Shown here one piece after another: positions 23,942 through 32,200 of a stretch of 49,985 nucleotides of DNA. The stretch comes from a bacterium HR17. Its GTDB lineage: Bacteria > Armatimonadota > Fervidibacteria > Fervidibacterales > Fervidibacteraceae. Each line of letters begins with the position of its first letter. Within the stretch, counting starts at the first letter, position 1. The translations under genes were made by a program, and so were the position numbers. The notes below the pieces were generated by a model, which worked only from the letters and a program-made list of their open reading frames with translations, had not been told where the DNA came from and did not search any database. The DNA is taken from positions 1 to 49,985 of the forward strand of contig BEHT01000027.1 in assembly GCA_002898575.1 (NCBI GenBank), in the 5' to 3' direction.

Positions 23942-25621
23942 ATGGCATCGGTCGGCAAAGAGCGCAGCCGGTTGCTGACAGAAGGCGTTGAGCGCGCCCC
24001 ACACCGGGCGATGCTGCGGGCAATCGGTTTAACCGATGAGGATTTGCGACGCCCGCTGGTCGGCATTGCCAACACTTGGGCAGAAGTGAACACTTGTAAC
24101 CACCATTTGCGCCGGCTCGCTGAAGTCGTTAAGCAAGGCGTGCGCGATGCGGGTGGCACGCCGCTGGAGTTCAACACTGTCGCCGCCAACGATGCGATGG
24201 GCATGGGGCACATCGGCATGAAAGCGTCGCTCGTCAGCCGCGACTTGATCGCCGACTCCATTGAGTTAATGGCGACGGCGTATCAGTTTGATGCTCTCGT
24301 GCTCATCGGCGGGTGCGACAAAACCCAACCGGGTTGCGTCATGGCAATGGCGCGGTTGAACATCCCCAGCATCTACCTCTACGGCGGCAGCATCCCGCCC
24401 GGCAATTGGCAGGGCAAAAGCGTGACCATTCAGGATGTCTTTGAAGCCGTCGGCGCGGTCGCCAAAGGCAAGATGACGCTGGAACAGTTGCGTGAACTGG
24501 AATGCTCGGCGTGCCCGACTTTCGGGGCGTGTGGCGGCATGTTCACCGCCAACACGATGGCGTCAGCCTTTGAAGCGATGGGCGTAACACTGCCCAATTG
24601 TGCCGCACCGATCGCCCCTGACCCGCGCCGGGAGCAAATCGCTTATGAAACGGGACGGGCTATCATGCGCGTCTTGGAGTTGGGTATCCGCCCGCGCGAC
24701 ATCATGACCCGACAGGCTTTTGAAAACGCTATCGCCGTTGCGGCAGCGATGGGCGGCTCGACCAACTTGGTTTTGCACTTGCTCGCCATCGCTTACGAGG
24801 CGGGCGTGGATTTGACGCTGGACGACTTTGAGCACATCAGCGAACGCACCCCTTATCTTGCCGACTTGAAACCGTCGGGGCGCTATGTCATGGCAGATGT
24901 AGACCGCATCGGTGGTGTGCCCGTCATCATGAAAACCCTGCTGGATGCAGGCTTGTTACATGGTGATTGCCGCACCGTCACGGGCGAAACGATTGCCGAC
25001 CGCCTGGAACATGTGCAATTTCCGACCGACCAAGATGTCGTGCGGCCGGTTAGCAACCCGTTGCATCCAAGCGGCGGCTTCGTCATCATGCGGGGCAACT
25101 TGGCGCCAGAGGGCGGTGTCTTGAAAGTCACGGGCACAGCCAAACGGTTCCATCGCGGTCCAGCGAAAGTGTTTGACTGTGAGGAGGATGCCTTCAAAGC
25201 CGTTACCGAAGGACGCATCCAAGCGGGCGACATCGTTATCGTCCGCTACGAGGGTCCGAAAGGCGGACCGGGCATGCGCGAGATGCTGGCGGTGACAGCG
25301 GCGTTGGTCGGTGAAGGGCTGAAGGACGAGGTGGCGTTGCTGACCGACGGACGATTTTCGGGCGCGACGCACGGCTTGATGGTCGGGCACATCGCACCCG
25401 AAGCGATGGTCGGCGGTCCGATCGCGTTGGTGCGCGACGGTGACATCATCACGATTGATGTGGACAAGCGCACCATCACGCTGGAAGTGGACGACGCTGA
25501 ACTGGAACGGCGCCGTCGGGCGTGGACGCCGCCACCACCCAAGTTCCCGCACGGCGTTTTCGCCAAATACGCTAAACTCGTCACTTCCGCCGCTAAAGGC
25601 GCCGTGTGCGTCGCAGAGTAA
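23942..25621 (+). CDS. ilvD: Dihydroxy-acid dehydratase
   Basis: A 559-residue enzyme of isoleucine and valine synthesis that dehydrates 2,3-dihydroxy acids to 2-keto acids. Three cysteines in the expected places, Cys52 (NTCNHHL), Cys125 ([10 protein letters not shown]) and Cys197 ([16 protein letters not shown]), indicate the oxygen-tolerant [2Fe-2S] class. Other signatures are [40 protein letters not shown] and [30 protein letters not shown] site precedes the ATG, and a good terminator follows at 25665. It stands alone; no other ilv or leu genes are in this window. Confidence 0.97.
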   Translation: MASVGKERSRLLTEGVERAPHRAMLRAIGLTDEDLRRPLVGIANTWAEVNTCNHHLRRLAEVVKQGVRDAGGTPLEFNTVAANDAMGMGHIGMKASLVSRDLIADSIELMATAYQFDALVLIGGCDKTQPGCVMAMARLNIPSIYLYGGSIPPGNWQGKSVTIQDVFEAVGAVAKGKMTLEQLRELECSACPTFGACGGMFTANTMASAFEAMGVTLPNCAAPIAPDPRREQIAYETGRAIMRVLELGIRPRDIMTRQAFENAIAVAAAMGGSTNLVLHLLAIAYEAGVDLTLDDFEHISERTPYLADLKPSGRYVMADVDRIGGVPVIMKTLLDAGLLHGDCRTVTGETIADRLEHVQFPTDQDVVRPVSNPLHPSGGFVIMRGNLAPEGGVLKVTGTAKRFHRGPAKVFDCEEDAFKAVTEGRIQAGDIVIVRYEGPKGGPGMREMLAVTAALVGEGLKDEVALLTDGRFSGATHGLMVGHIAPEAMVGGPIALVRDGDIITIDVDKRTITLEVDDAELERRRRAWTPPPPKFPHGVFAKYAKLVTSAAKGAVCVAE

Positions 25622-25664
25622 ACATCTCGTTCCGCGACAAGAATACAAACCGTTTGTTTATGTC

Positions 25665-25690
25665 GGGCAGGCTTGGTTCCTGCCCTTTTT
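25665..25690 (+). terminator. Rho-independent terminator of ilvD
   Basis: Stem GGGCAGG/CCTGCCC with loop CTTGGTT is followed by TTTTT, 43 bases after the ilvD stop. Confidence 0.92.
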
Positions 25691-26018
25691 AACTTGCACA
25701 ATGCCTGTAAGGAACCCAAAAGCAAGGCAGAACGCGACGGGCTTGTCACCGCCTCAGCCGTTTGCCTAAAAGTTTTGCCCGCTGAAGGACAAAGGAAGAT
25801 TGGGGAAGGGATAGCAGCGACAGGTCGGTAAATTTCTTCCGTTTCGGAAGATGGGGGCAATGGACGCTGTGGCTCTATTCCGCAAGCGCCATGTGGTCGC
25901 TGTAGTGCAGGTTCAAAATTGCTCAAGGAATTTCGTAAGGGTTGCGGGCAGATTTGACACCTGACAGCCCAAAGCAATGGCAAATTTTTAGGGCAAACTG
26001 GCGATGGAGGTGGTCTCT
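25691..26018. other. Intergenic stretch upstream of the DUF1080 gene
   Basis: About 330 bases without a convincing gene. It holds a small hairpin CTTCCG-TTT-CGGAAG at 25836-25850. A TTGACA at 25954-25959 could be a -35 element, but the -10 region 17-18 bases on is poor, so the promoter call is tentative. GGAGGTGG at about 26007 is the ribosome-binding site of the next gene. Confidence 0.4.
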
Positions 26019-27131
26019 ATGCGGAGCAGGATGATACTTTTAGGAATGACAGCGCTGGTGACGATAACGGCATCAATAGGCTTTGTGCAACCTTTGACGC
26101 CTGAGGAACGAGCGCAAGGGTTCATGGCGTTGTTCAACGGCAAAGACTTGGACGGTTGGGACATCATCGGCGATGCGGACACATGGCAGGTCAAAGACGG
26201 CGTCATCGTTTGCACAGGCAAAGGCAGCGGGTGGCTCAAGAGCAAGTGGGAGTTTGACGACTTCGTCTTTCGTGTGGAGTGGCGAGTCAAAAAAGGCGGC
26301 AACAGTGGGGTCTTTTTCCGCGCTTTGCCTGTCGCCGACCCTTGGGTCAACGGGTTTGAGGTGCAAATTTTAGATGACGGTGGACAAATCAGCCCGACCA
26401 ACTGCGGTGCCCTTTACGGCTTAGTAGCGCCGAAGACCAACCCCATCAAATCAGACGCGTGGAACACCTACGAGATCCGCGCCGTCGGCGACCGCGTGCA
26501 GGTTTACTTCAACGGTGTGCTCGTCCACGATGTGGATTTGAGCGCACAGCCTGAAATGGCAAAGCGTCCAAAGCGCGGTTATATCGGGCTGCAAAATCAC
26601 GGCGACTATGTGGAGTTTCGCAACCTACGCGTTTTGGAAATCGGTTATCGCTGGTTGTTCAACGGCAGTGATTTGTCAGCGTGGAAAACGGAAGGGGCGG
26701 GGGAGTGGAAAATTCTGCCTGACGGCGTTTTGCACTACACGGGCAAGGGCACCCACCTTTGGACGCGGGAGAGTTTCCGCAACTTCGTCCTGCGATTGGA
26801 GTGGCGTATTGAAAAGGGCGGGGATAGTGGGATTTACCTGCGGGGCGATGTGCGAGGGCGGGCACAAGTGAACATTTGGGAACACCCAATGGGTTCGGGA
26901 CAAATTTGGGGTTACAACATCGCTCCCCAAAAACGCATGGACGCCCCGACAGGGCAGTGGAACTACATGGAAATCCGTATGGTCGGCAACAAGGTCAGCG
27001 TATGGCTCAACGGCATGTGGGTCATCGAGGACGCCGCATTACCTGACATCGCCAGTGAAGGTCCCATCGCCCTGCAGCATCACGGAACGCCGCTGTGGTT
27101 CCGCAACATCCGCATCAAAGTGCTGCCGTAG
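26019..27131 (+). CDS. Secreted tandem DUF1080 (3-keto-disaccharide hydrolase-like) protein
   Basis: A 370-residue exported protein with a signal peptide (MRSRMILLGMTALVTITASI...). Two DUF1080 concanavalin-like domains follow. The first (about residues 30-205) has ALFNGKDLDGWDIIGDADTW, WRVKKGGNSGVFFRAL and GYIGLQNHGDYVEFRNLRV. The second (about 210-370) has WLFNGSDLSAWKTEGAGEW, WRIEKGGDSGIYLRGD and PIALQHHGTPLWFRNIRI. DUF1080 proteins bind or cleave oxidised (3-keto) glycosides. The ATG at 26019 is chosen over that at 26004 because GGAGGTGG lies between them. It is convergent with the DUF6785-type gene, two bases apart. Confidence 0.9.
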   Translation: MRSRMILLGMTALVTITASIGFVQPLTPEERAQGFMALFNGKDLDGWDIIGDADTWQVKDGVIVCTGKGSGWLKSKWEFDDFVFRVEWRVKKGGNSGVFFRALPVADPWVNGFEVQILDDGGQISPTNCGALYGLVAPKTNPIKSDAWNTYEIRAVGDRVQVYFNGVLVHDVDLSAQPEMAKRPKRGYIGLQNHGDYVEFRNLRVLEIGYRWLFNGSDLSAWKTEGAGEWKILPDGVLHYTGKGTHLWTRESFRNFVLRLEWRIEKGGDSGIYLRGDVRGRAQVNIWEHPMGSGQIWGYNIAPQKRMDAPTGQWNYMEIRMVGNKVSVWLNGMWVIEDAALPDIASEGPIALQHHGTPLWFRNIRIKVLP

Positions 27132-27133
27132 CG

Positions 27134-29197
27134 TCAGAACAAAAAGAACCGATGCCCAACTTTGCCGAAGGCGTAATCCAGTGCCAACCACAAACCTGCC
27201 GTCAAGTATTCGCCGATGAGCAGTCCGAGAAAAAACGGGCGCCAGCGCCGGAATGCCCCTAAACCGCCGTAGCGTAGCAGCAACGCTTTCAGCAACCAAC
27301 CCAACAGCGTGGAAAACCACAGTTGAATCATCGGCCAACTCGGCCCCATCGCGTAGCCGATGGGGTGCAGCGGAAACCAACCGAACAATTGACGCAACCG
27401 ATATAGCAGCAACGCCACGATAAAACCGAGGGCAAAGCAACTACGGCTCAACGGTGTCGGTGAGCGGGGTTGTTCAAGGTAGGCGACGGTGAAGTCCAAG
27501 ACTTGGCGGGGGCTGTGTTGTAAAAACCATGCCCCTGCCCCTTGCATCATCGTGTTGGCACCCTTGCGATAAACCAACCGCAAAAATGACCATGACGATG
27601 CGACCAAAGAAGCCATGACCGAAAGCCCCATCGCGCCGGTCAAGGGACGCAGTGGGATGTCGGCAACGCGGGCGATGCGAAAACTGTCCATAAAAAAAGG
27701 CATCAAAAATGTGCGCAGGTCAAACATGAACACCTTCTCCACGAACGCCATGACGGTCATGTGCCGCGCCGAAAAGGGGCGCGTGCCGACAAAGGCGATG
27801 AACAAATCTGAGGGGCGAAAGGCTTGGACGAACAGCAACCCCCCTTCGCTCACGAATCGCGTCAAGGCGATAGCGACGACGAACAACACGAGCCAACTCA
27901 GCAAAGCGACGCTCCACGATGCGCCCGCCAACACGCACCAAAGGGTCGCAAAGGCGATGGCAGCGGTGAAGCCGAGCGATGCTATGCGGTAAGTTATCGG
28001 TTCATCGACGGGGGTCTCGCCTTTCAACACTTGCCGCCAATGTTTGCGACCGACGGTGAAAAAGTGCGCCACGATGGCGAAAAAGGCGCCCAGCATTTGC
28101 AACGCCGCGTGCGAGGGCGTAGCGTAGCCAGGGAAATTGGGTAGTTGCCAGCCCAAGTAGGTCAACAGCACTGATTGCGCCATGAAGACAAAATAGAAAA
28201 ACCACAAACTGAACGCCAAGTCGGACGGCAGCAAAAACGCCACACCGATGACGGAAAAATGCACGATAGCGATGAACGGTCCAATTTGGCTGAATAGATA
28301 ACCCGTCAGATAGGGGTTGAGCGGGAAAGTTAGGCGGATTTCAGGTGCAGCCGGGAAGTAAAAGTGCAGCCCATTGAGGCTGTGAATGGCGAAGGGGATG
28401 AGGGCACCGAGCCACATGATCCGTTGGCGCAAAAAGAACGCCAGCGGCGTCTGTGGTTCATCCACACTTTCAGTCATTTCCAAGGGCGGTTGAGTGAGGG
28501 GAAAAGTGAGGCGGTCGTAGTCCAACCACGGGCGTCGCAATAACACGCTGACGCAAAAGAGGGCGACGAAAAACGCCAGCGCCAATAGGCTCCACGCGAC
28601 GGTCGGGACGACCCAGTGAGACAACGGGACAGCAGTCCCCGCCGGTGTGCCTTCGTAAAACAGCCGCACGACCTCCCGACCGCCCGGATGGAGGGCAGTG
28701 GGCAGCAACGCGTAAAGCCCTCTCCACCAACCTTGCTCAGGTGGTGCGCCCCCCAACGCCCGCGCCGCTTCGGCGACATCCCAAGGGACAAACCATTGCG
28801 GGATATAGCGAAAAGTCAACTCCGCCCAACGGTTTTCAGGTCGGGCGTAGTAGAGCGTGCCTGCCAAAGTCGGGAACAAGTATTCGGTGAACCCGAATGA
28901 AGGTAACCCTGAGCCCGCCAACATCATGCAGTAAGCGACCGACAATTCCTGCCGCGTGAGCGCCCAAGCAGGACGCAAGACTTTGAGGAGCGCATTAGCG
29001 AAAAGCAAAAAAACGAACAAATTGAAGACGCCGATGGGCAAATGGCAGGAGGCAATCCAAGTCCCTTGAACCAGCAAATCAAAAATCGGCACAAGCCACG
29101 CTAACAGAACTGTCCCTACCAGCCCCAACAAAACTGCCCGCCAAGAAACAGCACTTTCCTTCGTAGCCGTTCTATCCTCAACCTTCAACTCTGCCAT
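27134..29197 (-). CDS. Large polytopic membrane protein (DUF6784/DUF6785 type)
   Basis: A 687-residue protein with about 14 hydrophobic segments. It resembles the DUF6785/DUF6784 membrane proteins common in planctomycetes, verrucomicrobia and armatimonads, with features such as LTRQELSVAYCMMLAGSGLP near residue 80, YDRLTFPLTQPPLEM, LSEGGLLF-like FVSEGGLLFVQAFRPSDLF and a C-terminal HPIGYAMGPSWPMIQLWFS. These recall oligopeptide-transporter (OPT) folds, but transport is not proven for the group. The ATG at 29197 has GGTGGAG just upstream; an in-frame GTG at 29230 would add 11 residues. It lies 87 bases downstream of the giant secreted protein gene on the same strand and may be cotranscribed. 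Confidence 0.8.
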   Translation of the reverse strand: MAELKVEDRTATKESAVSWRAVLLGLVGTVLLAWLVPIFDLLVQGTWIASCHLPIGVFNLFVFLLFANALLKVLRPAWALTRQELSVAYCMMLAGSGLPSFGFTEYLFPTLAGTLYYARPENRWAELTFRYIPQWFVPWDVAEAARALGGAPPEQGWWRGLYALLPTALHPGGREVVRLFYEGTPAGTAVPLSHWVVPTVAWSLLALAFFVALFCVSVLLRRPWLDYDRLTFPLTQPPLEMTESVDEPQTPLAFFLRQRIMWLGALIPFAIHSLNGLHFYFPAAPEIRLTFPLNPYLTGYLFSQIGPFIAIVHFSVIGVAFLLPSDLAFSLWFFYFVFMAQSVLLTYLGWQLPNFPGYATPSHAALQMLGAFFAIVAHFFTVGRKHWRQVLKGETPVDEPITYRIASLGFTAAIAFATLWCVLAGASWSVALLSWLVLFVVAIALTRFVSEGGLLFVQAFRPSDLFIAFVGTRPFSARHMTVMAFVEKVFMFDLRTFLMPFFMDSFRIARVADIPLRPLTGAMGLSVMASLVASSWSFLRLVYRKGANTMMQGAGAWFLQHSPRQVLDFTVAYLEQPRSPTPLSRSCFALGFIVALLLYRLRQLFGWFPLHPIGYAMGPSWPMIQLWFSTLLGWLLKALLLRYGGLGAFRRWRPFFLGLLIGEYLTAGLWLALDYAFGKVGHRFFLF

Positions 29198-29284
29198 CGT
29201 CTCCACCAATAGAATTTTAGCACTGCCCACGAGTTAATTGCAGTGGTGTTGACAAAAATTTTTTGACACAGTAACCGCTTCAAG

Positions 29285-32200
29285 TCAATCGCTACAAGCA
29301 GATATTGACATGTTTGGTGGTAAGAACAGTTTTTGCCGCTGTCTTTGCGCTTCCCGATGATGACCTTCGTGTAGACGAATCCATAAACGCAGGCGGATAG
29401 GCTTTGGCGGTTTGGCAATTAACTCCATCGTTGCGTAACGCCGTTCAGTTGCGGGCTTGCCTCGCTGTTCGCCCCAAAAACCTTGTCTCACCCAGTTCAC
29501 TCCTCCGTTCGCATTCTTTGAAGAGTTCGGTACCTGCCGAACCGTTTCGTTTTCAACGATGAGCAGCGACAGAGATTCTGTCAAGTCGTTTGGGTTGAAC
29601 AAGCACAAAACTGGTGGCAGCCAATCACCCATCCGCCAGCCAAAGTGAACGACATGCTGTCCGTAGACTTCTGGCGGTTTATCCCCTAAGCCGACAAAGT
29701 TCGGGAACGATTTCGTCCACCAGCGAGCATTAAAGCGAGCCTCTAAGGCAACGAGTTCGTCGGGACGCGGGACGAGGGTCGTGGGACGAGGTTCAACAGC
29801 ACTACTCAATTCCACCAATGGCAAGCCTGAGAAGATGCGATAGCGTTGCGTTGCTTTGAACCCTTGCCCCGTGACTTCAACTGTAACCCAAACGGGGTTA
29901 TGCTCAACAACTCTCACTTTCGCCGCACCGTTTCGTTGCCAAATGAAATTGTCAACGATAAATCGGTCTGTTGTGGTGGCGGGATTTTGCGGGTCAAAGA
30001 GACCGAAGGTGCCGATGCCTGTACCGAAACTTTGTGCAGCGTAATCGCGCCCTGTCACTTTTGAGCGAAACTTTGTCAATGTCCCACCCGCACCTTCACT
30101 CCACTCAAGTTCAATCACGCCGTTATCAACTTGAACGCTACCATCTTTCACCTTCACAGCGATTGACGAAGTTTGAGGTTTGTTGGCACGACATAATGCC
30201 AGCAATAAAGGTTGCCCATCAAAACTGGGTTCAAGGATCAACGAATTTAGTGCGAAGTTGCAGACTCGCTTGTCAGTGCTGCCCTGCAATTTTTCGGCGG
30301 GGATATGAGCGTGATGGAAAACAAGCCTAACTTCTACATCTTTTCGGCGCTCCCACAAATTGGCAGGCAGCATGACTGTCAAAGTTTGCCAACCGCTTTT
30401 GATGTCCAACTCGTCTAACTTCTGATTATCCACGAATACGCTGACACGATTTTGCCAGAAGGCTTGACCGTGCAACTTCAAGCGATAAGAAGGAGCAGTT
30501 GCGGCGGGCATCGTAAGGCGCAGCACTGTCTCACGCCCTTCACCGGGCAACCATCGGATAGTCACATTGTTCGCCCAAATTTCACGGCGGCTAAACCCAC
30601 GCACCAAAACTTTTTCATCGCCTTCCGTCCCGATGTCAACCTGTAACAGTGCTTTTGAAGGCGGCACAACGAAATGCAACCTTTGGGAGTGTGAGGCTCC
30701 TGCCGAACCTTTCAACTTCTCCACATGGGTTGGCAAAGGTGTCCCATCAGGCAAACGGACAATAAAGGTTTCGCCCTTGACACTTTTAGGCAAATCAACG
30801 CTCATCGGTAACCCTTGCGCAGCCTCTGCATCAGCAACGACTATCGTTGCAACTTGGTTGGGATGAGTTTTGGGTAACTGCTCAGGCAACAAAGTTACGC
30901 TCAAAGGTTGCGATCGCTCATGAACACCCGAACTGTCGCGCCAGCGGATGATAAGGGATGCGGGATGGAAGACGAGGGACGATGCAAACGGTAAAGGTAA
31001 GCGAATTTGTCTGCGTTCACCGTCTTTGAGGTCGCCAATGCGAAGGCGCAATTCCTCAGGCAAGTAAGCGTTTGCTTCTGCACGGAGAACGACTTCAACA
31101 TCCTTTGCTGTTTCGCCAGGAACATCCAACGCAGGGTGCCACCATGTCATGTCTCCGAAGGGTGTCGTTGGAGCATTGACAATCATAATTGTGGGCGTAT
31201 GAGAAGTCACACTTGTTGTCAAGCAACGAACATTTGCATTGCGTCCGACGATGAGCGGACGCAGCCAATATGCCGTTTTTCGCGTCCCTCGTCCTGCATC
31301 CCACGCCCCTTTCACGAAAACCGTTTTTGTGCCCCAATCTGCAAACGGCTTAACCTCAACGGGCAAAGCAATTTGGCGTTGTTCCTTTGGCTGTAACCGC
31401 ACAGTCACAGGTTTGCCTTTGATGCTCGCAATTACCGAATCAATTTGGAGCGTGATGGTGATTGGTTCGTCCATCAAATTGCTTACTCTGATGGGCAATG
31501 TCGTTTGCTGCCCCGGGAAAACTACCCACTTGGGCAACGATAACCGCACTGGTGCGTAAACGACTTGATAGACAGCGTAGTGTTGAACGGAATTAACAAA
31601 TGGGACGCGAGACGAGGAATGAACTACAAAGCGATTTCCATCGCGTGAAAGGACAACAATTTCGCTAACAGCCAACCCCCGAACAAGTTTGCCATCTTTG
31701 GACGACAACTCTTCTGGAACGGTCAACCGCAATTTGCGGGGTTGACCTGTGCGATTTTCCAGAAGCAAAAATTTAGTCGTTCCTGCCGTCAAAACAGCGC
31801 TCATTAAGTCGGGATGGTCAGGCAACGAACCTTTGTCAAGGCAGGCAAACTTACCGCATTTCACTTTTGCCACTTGTTCTAAAATTGCCGCCCACCAACG
31901 AGGGTCATCAGTGAAGATGCCGTTGACGAACAAAAGGGACGCGGGACGGGAGACGAGGGATGAGTTTAAAGTGATGAGCAAGTCGCGGAAAATGCCATCG
32001 GCGTAGACGCTGAGCACTTTGCCATCAAGCAAACGAACGCGACGAAGTTGCAGTGGCGCACGAAACTGCTTCGTGTAAGGATTTTTCTGCATTTCACCTA
32101 CAAACTCTGCTGCTTCCATTGGCTGCCACTTGACACTTTTTCGTCCACCGACAGGCACATTGGGGGTGCAAATTTGCACCCAATCAAGCGCCAAGTTACA

